From an uncultured Lachnospiraceae bacterium (GTDB lineage Bacteria; Bacillota; Clostridia; Lachnospirales; Lachnospiraceae): DNA of 64,000 nucleotides. How positions within the stretch are numbered: position 1 is the first letter of the stretch; each line of letters starts with the position of its first letter. Where the stretch lies: assembly GCA_947632555.1 (NCBI GenBank), contig CANRPU010000010.1:1-64000 (forward strand). Reading direction: 5' to 3'. The position numbers were made by a program, and so were the translations under genes. Under the pieces are notes generated by a model that saw only the letters and a list, made by a program, of their open reading frames with translations, was not told where the DNA came from and ran no database searches. Below are positions 26,110 to 33,967 of this stretch, in pieces.

Positions 26110-29064
26110 ATGAAAACGGCGGCACAGAAGGAGATCAGACAGGCAAACAGAAATGTGATAACGGAAATCGCGGTCATCGGCATACTGCTGGTATTTATCG
26201 CGTTTTCTTTTTTTACGTTTATAAGAGATACCAATATGCGCGTACTGGAGCAGAATGACAGCATTATCGAGGCCGCTACGGAGCAGACGGCGGACCGTGT
26301 CAACGATCTGCTGAGCACATCCCAGAGAAACGTGGAACTGATGGCGCATCTTTACAGTTCCAACATGACGGAGCCGGTGGTGGATGCGGATATGCTGCGG
26401 GATATGTCGGAGCGTTCCCCGTTTGACTATGTGGAATTTATCTCTCCGGACGGAACGGACCTGACCGCGGACGGGCGGACGGCCGATCTGTCGGACCGGG
26501 AGTATTTTCAACAGGGAATGCTGGGAAACAGCGGCAAGTGCGTGATCCACAATTCCCGCATCACAAATGAAACGCTGCTGATCTTTTATACGCCGTTTTA
26601 TTATGAAGACCGGATCATCGGCGTTCTCAGCGGCATTCTGCAGGGAGAACATGTTTACGACGTGCTGACCGCCGACTATTTCGGCCTGCAGGGCAGCATT
26701 TATATCACGGAAAGAAACGGGGACGTTTTGCTCTATCAGGGCGGCGGTTCCCAGCCGGAAAATCTGCTGGTGTCGCTGCAGGAAAGAGAAAAGCTGTACG
26801 CTGAGGACATGGAAAAGCTGCAGAGGGTGCTGCACGAGGGCGGTTCCGCCAACTTTAACTACAGGGGAAGCAGCGGCACGGGAAGCGCCTACGCCATTAT
26901 GCTGGATGACGGGGAATGGGTACTGGTGAAGAGTTTTCCTTCCACGCTGACCAAAGGCATGGCGGAGAAAGCCAATTCCGCCGGTATTTTACTGGAGATC
27001 AAACTGGCGGCGGCTTTTCTGGTATATATTCTGTATCTGATCGCCAGGAACGCCATCCAGAAAAAGAAGCTGGTGTCCGAGAAACAGGAAATTTCCCGTA
27101 TCCTGGATGTGATACCCCAGATCTTTTCCCGTTTCGCGGTAGTGGATTTTACCCAGGATACCTATGAGTATCTGGAGAATAAAAAGGGGGAGGCGCCGGA
27201 AAAGGGAACCTATTCGGAACTGATTGGCTATCTGTCACCCAAATATATTGCCGCGGGAGAAAACGGCCCCAGGATGGAAGAGATTCTTTCCAGGGAGTAT
27301 ATACAGACGCATCTCACCTCGGATGTGCCTTATTTGCAGTATGAATATGAGATTGATATGGGAGGAAGGCACTGGGAAAATATTGCCGTTCTCTGTCTGG
27401 AACGGGAGGACGGACTGCCTTCCCGCGTTCTGGCGGCCATTCAGGATATTACCGCTTTAAAAGAGCGGGAGAGGGAGATCCGTCTGGCGCTGAAGAACGC
27501 TTCCGAAGCGGCGGAGGCGGCAAACAGGGCCAAGTCAGAATTCCTGGCCCGTATGTCCCACGATATCCGTACCCCCATGAACGCCATTATGGGAATGACG
27601 GCTGTGGCGGCCATGCATATGGACGATACGGAAAGGCTGGCGGACTGCCTGAGCAAGATCACCCTCTCCAGCCGGCATCTGCTGGCGCTTATCAACGATG
27701 TGCTGGATATGTCCAAGATCGAGAGCGGTAAGGTTTCTCTGTCGGAGGAGCCCTTTAATATGGCGGATATGGTGGACGGCGTAGCTACCATTATCAAAGC
27801 GCAGGCGGCCGCCAGACACCAGCAGCTGCGGGTACATATCTCGGATATCGCCCATGAGGATGTGATCGGGGATGAACTGCGTCTTAGACAGATATTCGTG
27901 AACATTCTGGGCAACGCGGTAAAATTTACCCCGGAGGAAGGGACCATTATCTTTTCCATCAAGGAGTGCCCTTCCCTGATACAGGAAATGGCCTGCTATG
28001 AATTTGTCTGTGAGGATACGGGGATCGGCATGGAGGAAGATTTTATCAAGACGATCTTTGAGCCGTTCAGCCGTTCCTCCAACTCCGTCAGCCGCAACAT
28101 CGAAGGCACCGGTCTGGGTATGTCCATCACCCGCAATATCGTGCGTATGATGGAAGGCGATATCAAAGTGGAAAGCAAACTGGGCGTAGGCTCTAAATTT
28201 ACAGTGCAGCTGTACCTGAAACTGCAGGATCCGAAGGCGGAGGACGTGGAAGATCTGCAGGATCTCCACGTGCTGGTGGCCGACGATAATCAGGATTCCT
28301 GCGTTACCACCAGTGAGATCCTGGAAAGCATCGGCATGAAGCCGGAATGGGTGCTGAGCGGCGCGGAAGCGGTAGAAAAAGCGGAAGCGGCGCATAAGGC
28401 GCGGAATGATTTCGCGGCGATCATCCTGGACTGGAAGATGCCGGAAAAGGACGGTGTGCAGACGGCGCGGGAGATCCGTGCCCTGACGGGGGACGATGTT
28501 CCCATTATCATTCTGTCCGCTTATGACTGGACGGAGATAGAAGCGGAAGCCAGGGAAGCGGGGATCCAGGCTTTCATTGAAAAACCCCTGTTCCGTTCCC
28601 GTCTGGTCTACGCTCTGAAATCCGTGCTGGCAAAGGGCGGTAAGGGCAGAGGGCAGAACCCGGAGGCGGCCGGGCAGGACAGCTACGCCGGGAAACGGGT
28701 GCTGCTGGTGGAGGACAACGAGCTGAACCGGGAGATCGCGGAAGAACTTTTGGGATTTACCGGTGTCAGCGTGGAGCAGGCGGAAGACGGACGTATGGCT
28801 CTGGAGATGGTGGAAAAGAGCGGAGCCGGGTACTATGATCTGATCTTTATGGATATCCAGATGCCTGTGATGAACGGTTATGAAGCGGCCCGGTATATCC
28901 GCGGGCTGGAGCGGGAAGATGCCAAAACGATCCCGATCATTGCCATGACGGCCAATGCCTTCGCGGATGACGTCAAGGAAGCCAGAGAAGCGGGCATGAA
29001 CGACCACATAGCCAAACCCGTGGAGATTTCCAAGATCCTGGAGGCATTCAGGAAATGGCTGTAG
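26110..29064 (+). CDS. Hybrid sensor histidine kinase with two receiver domains
   Basis: 984 residues. A membrane helix (about residues 18-40), an extracellular Cache-like sensor (40-295), a second helix (about 297-315), a PAS-like segment (about 325-455), HisKA with phosphorylated His484 ([18 protein letters not shown]), HATPase (about 590-700; [14 protein letters not shown]), receiver 1 with Asp774 (ILDWKMP) and receiver 2 with Asp915 (FMDIQMP). There is no histidine phosphotransfer domain and no adjacent response regulator, so output probably passes through another protein encoded elsewhere. Receiver 1 lacks the usual double acidic pocket pattern less clearly than receiver 2 but keeps ADDN. 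AAGGAGG precedes the ATG. Confidence 0.93.
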   Translation: MKTAAQKEIRQANRNVITEIAVIGILLVFIAFSFFTFIRDTNMRVLEQNDSIIEAATEQTADRVNDLLSTSQRNVELMAHLYSSNMTEPVVDADMLRDMSERSPFDYVEFISPDGTDLTADGRTADLSDREYFQQGMLGNSGKCVIHNSRITNETLLIFYTPFYYEDRIIGVLSGILQGEHVYDVLTADYFGLQGSIYITERNGDVLLYQGGGSQPENLLVSLQEREKLYAEDMEKLQRVLHEGGSANFNYRGSSGTGSAYAIMLDDGEWVLVKSFPSTLTKGMAEKANSAGILLEIKLAAAFLVYILYLIARNAIQKKKLVSEKQEISRILDVIPQIFSRFAVVDFTQDTYEYLENKKGEAPEKGTYSELIGYLSPKYIAAGENGPRMEEILSREYIQTHLTSDVPYLQYEYEIDMGGRHWENIAVLCLEREDGLPSRVLAAIQDITALKEREREIRLALKNASEAAEAANRAKSEFLARMSHDIRTPMNAIMGMTAVAAMHMDDTERLADCLSKITLSSRHLLALINDVLDMSKIESGKVSLSEEPFNMADMVDGVATIIKAQAAARHQQLRVHISDIAHEDVIGDELRLRQIFVNILGNAVKFTPEEGTIIFSIKECPSLIQEMACYEFVCEDTGIGMEEDFIKTIFEPFSRSSNSVSRNIEGTGLGMSITRNIVRMMEGDIKVESKLGVGSKFTVQLYLKLQDPKAEDVEDLQDLHVLVADDNQDSCVTTSEILESIGMKPEWVLSGAEAVEKAEAAHKARNDFAAIILDWKMPEKDGVQTAREIRALTGDDVPIIILSAYDWTEIEAEAREAGIQAFIEKPLFRSRLVYALKSVLAKGGKGRGQNPEAAGQDSYAGKRVLLVEDNELNREIAEELLGFTGVSVEQAEDGRMALEMVEKSGAGYYDLIFMDIQMPVMNGYEAARYIRGLEREDAKTIPIIAMTANAFADDVKEAREAGMNDHIAKPVEISKILEAFRKWL

Positions 29065-29108
29065 AAGACACCCAGGCCCGGGACAGCGGGAGAAAGAAGG
29101 GCAGCTGT

Positions 29109-30827
29109 ATGAAACCGGCAGAAGAATTGCGTGCCATACTGGACCGGATCGACCACAGGGGATATCCGGCGTATAAAGATACGAAGGGCAGTTATGATTT
29201 CGGAAGATACGCGCTGATCATTGAACATGTACAGGGGGATCCTTTCGCGGCGCCCTCCAGGGTGAGCGTAAAAGTAAGCGGCCGCGCCGCGGGCTTTCCC
29301 TCCGCCCTCTACGGGGAAAGACACAGAAGGATCGCGCTGCAGGATTATCTGCTGCGGCAGTTCGGCCGGCAGACGGCGGAATTTTCTTTTCGGGCCGGAG
29401 GTTCCGGAAAGAGCGGCCTGATGTGCGTCAGCCGCTGCGGACAGGAGATCCTGGAGAGGAGCGCCTGCGAGGTGGATACCGAAGACGGCTCCATACTGCT
29501 GCGCATGGAGATCGGATTTCCTGCTAACGGCAGGACGGTCAACAGCGGAGAACTGAAAAAGATCCTGTTTGAGTTTCTGCCAAGGTGCGTGGAGCGTTCC
29601 CTTTTTTACGCGGCCCTGCCGGAGAAGAAGCCGGAGGAAAACGCGGAGCTGGCGGACGATCAGCTTTTTATCAGGGAGAGTCTGAAAAAGCTGGGACTGG
29701 TAGTGTTTGTGGCGGACGGTTCCGTGCTGCCCCGCGCTTCCGGCGTATCGGACAAGCCCATGAAAGGGGCGGTGCCTTTTCGGTCACCGGAAAGTCTGGC
29801 GGTCACCCTGGAGCTGCCGCATAAGGGAAAGCTGCGGGGAATGGGGATCCGCCGGGGCGTGACGATGATCGCGGGAGGCGGCTATCACGGCAAATCCACT
29901 CTGCTGGAAGCGGTGGAGAGGGGCGTGTATGACCATATTGCCGGGGACGGCAGGGAGTATGTGATGACCGACGGGGACGCTGTCAAGATACGGGCGGAGG
30001 ACGGAAGGAGCGTCAGCGGAACGGACATTTCGCTGTTTATCCGCAATCTGCCCAACGGCAGGGATACCAAGGTCTTTTCTTCCGAAGATGCCAGCGGAAG
30101 CACCTCTCAGGCAGCGGCGGTGGTGGAAGCGATGGAAGCCGGCGCCAGCGCGCTTTTGATCGACGAGGATACCAGCGCCACCAATTTTATGATACGGGAC
30201 GAATTGATGCAGCGGGTGGTCAATCGGGACAAAGAACCCATCATTCCTTTTATTGACCGGGTAAGACAGCTGTATGAGGAAGAAGGGATCTCCACGATCC
30301 TGGTGGCGGGCAGTTCCGGTTCCTATTTCCGCAAAGCCGACTGCATCATTCAGATGGACTGTTACAAACCGGTGGACATTACGGACTTCGCCAAACAGGA
30401 AGCGGAGAAATTTCCGGATTTTGAGGGGGAGATCCCCCCGTACCACAGGCCTTCCTTTGACAGACGCGTCATGGCTGACCGGGCTATGTGGGACAATGAA
30501 CGCCTGAAGATAAAGACCATGGGTCTGGACGGGATTTCTCTGAACAGGGAAACCGTGGATCTGCGATATGTAGAACAGCTCGTGGACACGGAACAGCTCA
30601 ACGCGCTGGGATATCTGCTAAGGTACGCCGGGCGGCATCTCTTCGACGGAAAACGGACGATGCGGGAGATCGCGGAGGCTCTGGCAGAACTGCTGGAGAA
30701 GAAAGGGCTGGCGTTTCTGGCGGAGGGCGGGTATCTGCCGGTGGGGCTGGCAGCGCCCAGGAAACAGGAGATCCTGGCCTGCTTCGACCGTTTCAGAGGA
30801 CTGAAACTGCAGGGCAAAAAAAGCTGA
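29109..30827 (+). CDS. ABC-class P-loop ATPase (COG3044 type)
   Basis: 572 residues, soluble. The ATP site is GGGYHGKSTLLEAVERG near residue 258; a signature-like segment SSEDASGSTSQAAAVVEAME and a Walker B-like LLIDEDTSATNFM follow near residues 325-355, as in the predicted ATPases of the ABC class that are not linked to membrane subunits. Function of this family is unknown. The ATG at 29109 is chosen because AAGGG lies 7 bases upstream; an earlier in-frame ATG inside the kinase gene lacks a binding site. It follows the sensor kinase by 44 bases and may be cotranscribed. Confidence 0.85.
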   Translation: MKPAEELRAILDRIDHRGYPAYKDTKGSYDFGRYALIIEHVQGDPFAAPSRVSVKVSGRAAGFPSALYGERHRRIALQDYLLRQFGRQTAEFSFRAGGSGKSGLMCVSRCGQEILERSACEVDTEDGSILLRMEIGFPANGRTVNSGELKKILFEFLPRCVERSLFYAALPEKKPEENAELADDQLFIRESLKKLGLVVFVADGSVLPRASGVSDKPMKGAVPFRSPESLAVTLELPHKGKLRGMGIRRGVTMIAGGGYHGKSTLLEAVERGVYDHIAGDGREYVMTDGDAVKIRAEDGRSVSGTDISLFIRNLPNGRDTKVFSSEDASGSTSQAAAVVEAMEAGASALLIDEDTSATNFMIRDELMQRVVNRDKEPIIPFIDRVRQLYEEEGISTILVAGSSGSYFRKADCIIQMDCYKPVDITDFAKQEAEKFPDFEGEIPPYHRPSFDRRVMADRAMWDNERLKIKTMGLDGISLNRETVDLRYVEQLVDTEQLNALGYLLRYAGRHLFDGKRTMREIAEALAELLEKKGLAFLAEGGYLPVGLAAPRKQEILACFDRFRGLKLQGKKS

Positions 30828-30857
30828 AGCCGCGGGGCAAAAAAGCTGAAGCCGCGG
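30813..30857. repeat. Tandem duplication of 23 and 22 bases over the ATPase stop codon
   Basis: Two adjacent copies of GGC-A(7 or 6)-GCTGAAGCCGCGG differ only by one A. The TGA stop lies in the first copy, so the protein is unaffected. It looks like a recent slipped-strand duplication. Confidence 0.85.
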
Positions 30858-30929
30858 GGCGTTCCTGATATTTTGGGAGATTTACGCCATACTATAAGAA
30901 TGGAAAATTTCCCAAAAGGAGGTCACAAA

Positions 30930-31913
30930 TTGAAGATTTTGTTTTTCGGAACCAAGAGCTATGACAAGGAGTTTTTTTCAAAAACGGACGAGGACTGCCC
31001 CGATGCGGATATCACGTTTATCGAGCCGAACCTGAGCCCGGAAACCGCCAGGCTGGCGGAGGGATTTGAAGCGGTCTGCGCCTTTGTGAACATGGACCTT
31101 TCCGCCAGGACCATCAATATCCTGCACGACTGCGGAGTCAAACTGATCTTAATGCGCTGCGCGGGATACAACAATGTGGATCTGGAGGCCGCCGGAGCCT
31201 GCGGCATTACCGTTATGCATGTGCCGGGATATTCTCCGGAGGCGGTGGCGGAGCACGCCATGGCACTGGTGCTCACCGCTGACAGGCATACGCATAAGGC
31301 CTATATCAAGTGCCGGGAAAATAATTTTAATCTGTCCGGGCTGATGGGGATCAATCTGTACGGCAGGACAGCGGGAATCGTGGGAACGGGAAAGATCGGA
31401 GCGGCCATGGCCCGTATCTGCCGCGGCTTCGGGATGCGTGTCATCGCTTACGACATGTACCCCAACAAGTCCCTGGAATTTGTGGAATATGTGGAGTTTG
31501 AACGCCTGCTGGAGGAAGCGGACCTGATCTCCCTGCACTGTCCCCTGACCAAGGACAATTACCATATGATCAACGAAAATACCATTGCCAAAATGAAGGA
31601 CGGCGTGATTCTGGTCAATACTTCCAGGGGGGCCCTGATCAGGACCGAGGATCTGATCCAGGGGATACGGGACGGCAAGTTTTTCGCGGTGGGACTGGAC
31701 GTGTATGAGGAGGAAAACGGCACCGTATACGAGGATATGTCGGACAGGATCCTGGAGCACTCCACCATGGCCAGGCTGCTGTCCTTTCCCAACGTAATGG
31801 TAACTTCCCATCAGGGCTTCTTTACGAAGGAGGCGCTTTCGGCCATCAGCCGGACCACCATGGAGAACGCCGCGGCCTTTGCGCAGGGCCGTAAAAACGG
31901 AAATGAATTGTAA
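30930..31913 (+). CDS. ldhA: D-2-hydroxyacid dehydrogenase, probable D-lactate dehydrogenase
   Basis: 327 residues. NAD-dependent reduction of pyruvate to D-lactate is the likely reaction, a fermentative step that regenerates NAD. Motifs: the NAD site GIVGTGKIGAAMARI near residue 150, the substrate-binding Arg in VNTSRGALI near 234, the catalytic Glu in VGLDVYEEE near 260 and the His in TSHQGFFTKEA near 295. A TTG start at 30930 is chosen because AGGAGGT ends 6 bases upstream and the family N-terminus MKILFFGTKSYD begins there. Other 2-hydroxyacids remain possible. Confidence 0.9.
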   Translation: MKILFFGTKSYDKEFFSKTDEDCPDADITFIEPNLSPETARLAEGFEAVCAFVNMDLSARTINILHDCGVKLILMRCAGYNNVDLEAAGACGITVMHVPGYSPEAVAEHAMALVLTADRHTHKAYIKCRENNFNLSGLMGINLYGRTAGIVGTGKIGAAMARICRGFGMRVIAYDMYPNKSLEFVEYVEFERLLEEADLISLHCPLTKDNYHMINENTIAKMKDGVILVNTSRGALIRTEDLIQGIRDGKFFAVGLDVYEEENGTVYEDMSDRILEHSTMARLLSFPNVMVTSHQGFFTKEALSAISRTTMENAAAFAQGRKNGNEL

Positions 31914-31919
31914 AATGTG

Positions 31920-31948
31920 TTGACAATCCTTTGACAATACGATACAAT
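31920..31948 (+). promoter_or_regulatory. Promoter of the tRNA cluster
   Basis: Perfect TTGACA (31920-31925), 17-base spacer, TACAAT (31943-31948). A second TTGACA at 31931 is too close to the -10 box to be used. It overlaps the end of the dehydrogenase transcript region. Confidence 0.85.
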
Positions 31949-31978
31949 ATCATTCGTCGGTGCAGTATTGCGCCGCGT

Positions 31979-32052
<74 letters not shown>

Positions 32053-32089
32053 CTCTGCGGTCGGATCTTTCCGCAGTGTATGTTTACAT

Positions 32090-32164
32090 GGTGGGTATAG
32101 CGCAGCTGGTTAGCGCGCCAGATTGTGGCTCTGGAGGCCAAGGGTTCGAATCCCTTTATCCACC
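32090..32164 (+). tRNA. tRNA-His (anticodon GTG)
   Basis: Acceptor GTGGGTA/TATCCAC with an extra 5' G (32090) opposite the discriminator C, the histidine identity pair. Anticodon loop TTGTGGC. Confidence 0.95.
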
Positions 32165-32210
32165 CTCATTGTTAGGAATGCAGTGAGAACTTGAGGTTGG
32201 CGGCATATGA

Positions 32211-32282
32211 TGGGCTATCGCCAAGCGGTAAGGCACAGGACTTTGACTCCTGCATTCGCTGGTTCGAATCCAGCTAGCCCAG
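32211..32282 (+). tRNA. tRNA-Gln (anticodon TTG)
   Basis: Acceptor TGGGCTA/TAGCCCA, anticodon stem CAGGA/TCCTG around loop CTTTGAC, T arm TTCGAAT. Confidence 0.95.
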
Positions 32283-32292
32283 TTGTGATTAA

Positions 32293-32365
32293 GGAGCACT
32301 AGCTCAGTCGGTAGAGCACCTGACTTTTAATCAGGTTGTCGGGGGTTCGAATCCCCCGTGCTTCA
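32293..32365 (+). tRNA. tRNA-Lys (anticodon TTT)
   Basis: Acceptor GGAGCAC/GTGCTTC, anticodon stem CCTGA/TCAGG around loop CTTTTAA, T arm GGGGG-TTCGAAT-CCCCC. Its last bases are the first bases of a tandem repeat array. Confidence 0.95.
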
Positions 32366-32423
32366 TTGAAAGCACGGTGGGCTTCATTGAAAGCACGGTG
32401 GGCTTCATTGAAAGCACGGTGGG
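32361..32423. repeat. Three perfect 21-bp tandem repeats at the 3' end of tRNA-Lys
   Basis: Three identical units (32361-32381, 32382-32402, 32403-32423), each beginning CTTCATTGAAAGCACGGTGG plus G, followed by a partial CTTCA. Each unit can form GTGCTT/AAGCAC pairing, the same bases as the 3' acceptor strand of tRNA-Lys. Confidence 0.95.
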
Positions 32424-32470
32424 CTTCAGCGGCCGACGGAAAACTGAACATGGAGAAGCCTTTTTTTTTT
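32422..32470 (+). terminator. Probable terminator of the tRNA cluster
   Basis: GGCTTC (32422-32427) pairs with GAAGCC (32455-32460) across a 27-base loop and is followed by ten T. The stem is short for the loop, but the T run is strong. Confidence 0.55.
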
Positions 32471-32508
32471 GGCGTTTTTTCTTGGAAGGGAAAGGAGCAG
32501 GAATAACT

Positions 32509-33855
32509 GTGGAAATGAAAGAAAATAAAATGGGCGTGATGCCTGTCAATAAGCTGCTATTGAGCATGTCCCTGCCCATGATGCTCTCCATGCTGGTACA
32601 GGCGCTCTACAATATCGTGGACAGTATTTTTGTATCCAGAGTAGACGAATACGCGGTGCGGGCGGTTTCCCTGGCCTTTCCGGTGCAGAGCCTGATGATA
32701 GCCCTGGCGGTGGGAACCGCGGTAGGCGTCAACGCCCTGCTTTCCCGGGCTCTGGGAGAAAAAAATTACGAACGGGTAAACAAGGTGGCTTCCAACGGCC
32801 TGTTCGCTATCATAATCTGCTATTTTCTGTTCCTGATCGTGGGACTGACGCTGGTCAAGCCTTTTATGGCCAGCCAGAGTGACGTGGAACAGGTGCGGGT
32901 ATACGGAAACGCGTATCTGAGCATCTGCTGCGTCCTTTCCATAGGGATCTATATCCAGACCATATTTGAAAGGCTTCTGCAGTCTACGGGCAAAACCTTT
33001 TATACCATGATCACTCAGGGCATCGGCGCCATTACCAATATCATTCTGGATCCGATCATGATCTTCGGGTACTTCGGGTTTCCCCGGATGGAAGCGGCCG
33101 GCGCCGCTGTCGCTACGGTCTGCGGCCAGATGGTGGCTGCAGTGGCTGCCATGGTGTTCCACTTCCGTTTCAACAAAGAGGTAAAGCTAAAGCTGAAGGG
33201 GTTCAGGCCCAGCCTGTCCATGCTGGGACAGATTTACGCGGTGGGCGCACCCTCCATTGTGGTGCAGGCCATCGGTTCCGTCATGACCTACGGCATGAAT
33301 CTGATCCTGGCGGCTTACGGCGTGGCGCAGACGGTTTTCGGGCTCTATTTCAAACTGCAGAGTTTTGTCTTTATGCCTATTTTCGGACTGAATAACGGCA
33401 TGGTGCCCATCGTGGCCTATAATTATGGATCCGGCAACAGGGAGAGAGTGGTGGAAGTGATCAGGCGGAGCATTGTCTACGCGGTGTGTATCATGCTGGC
33501 GGGGCTTGTGATCATGCAGGTGTTCCCGGACAAACTGCTGCTTTTGTTCAACGCGCAGGAGGAACTGCTGAACGTGGGTGTGCCGGCGCTGCGTACCATC
33601 AGCCTGAGCTTTATATTCGCGGGTTACTGTATTATCGTCGGAAGTGTTTTCCAGGCGCTGGGCAACGGAGTTTACAGTATGATAGTATCCATCGCCAGGC
33701 AGCTGGTGGTACTGCTGCCCGTGGCCTATCTGCTCTCCCTGACCGGCCAGGTGACCAATATCTGGTGGGCGTTTCCCATCGCGGAGCTGATGTCCACCAG
33801 CGTGACAACGTTTTTCCTGATCCGGATCAATAAGAAGATCATCAGTAAAATATAG
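32509..33855 (+). CDS. MATE-family efflux transporter
   Basis: 448 residues with twelve predicted membrane helices in two halves. It exchanges Na+ or H+ for drugs, metabolites or cationic compounds. The N-terminal motif MSLPMMLSMLVQALYNIVDSIF (split here as SLPMMLSMLV and ALYNIVDSIF) and the internal repeat beginning LKGFRPSLSMLGQIYAVGAPS are typical. The GTG at 32509 is chosen because AGGA lies 6 bases upstream; an ATG at 32515 is the alternative. A longer frame would translate the tandem repeats next to tRNA-Lys and has no binding site. Substrate unknown. Confidence 0.92.
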   Translation: MEMKENKMGVMPVNKLLLSMSLPMMLSMLVQALYNIVDSIFVSRVDEYAVRAVSLAFPVQSLMIALAVGTAVGVNALLSRALGEKNYERVNKVASNGLFAIIICYFLFLIVGLTLVKPFMASQSDVEQVRVYGNAYLSICCVLSIGIYIQTIFERLLQSTGKTFYTMITQGIGAITNIILDPIMIFGYFGFPRMEAAGAAVATVCGQMVAAVAAMVFHFRFNKEVKLKLKGFRPSLSMLGQIYAVGAPSIVVQAIGSVMTYGMNLILAAYGVAQTVFGLYFKLQSFVFMPIFGLNNGMVPIVAYNYGSGNRERVVEVIRRSIVYAVCIMLAGLVIMQVFPDKLLLLFNAQEELLNVGVPALRTISLSFIFAGYCIIVGSVFQALGNGVYSMIVSIARQLVVLLPVAYLLSLTGQVTNIWWAFPIAELMSTSVTTFFLIRINKKIISKI

Positions 33856-33862
33856 ATCATAC

Positions 33863-33944
33863 GCGGTTATGATGGAATTGGCAGACATGCAAGATTTAGG
33901 TTCTTGTGCCGCAGGGCGTGTGGGTTCAAGTCCCACTAACCGCA
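33863..33944 (+). tRNA. tRNA-Leu (anticodon TAG)
   Basis: Class II tRNA with acceptor GCGGTTA/TAACCGC, anticodon loop TTTAGGT, a long variable arm and T arm GTGGG-TTCAAGT-CCCAC. It sits 7 bases after the MATE stop codon and 23 bases before yfhO, so it is probably cut out of a longer transcript. Confidence 0.95.
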
Positions 33945-33967
33945 TTCCGGCATATGGAGAGTACGCG

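Noticed and set aside
32361..32423. A CRISPR array
   Set aside because: The repeats are adjacent with no spacers and number only three; no cas gene is present.
32422..32470. A riboswitch before the MATE gene
   Set aside because: The region between the tRNA repeats and the start codon is short and holds only a simple stem with a T run, with no motif of a known aptamer.
32377..33855. A longer MATE protein starting inside the tandem repeats
   Set aside because: The extra N-terminal residues would be repeat translation (FIESTVG twice), there is no ribosome binding site, and the family start fits 32509.
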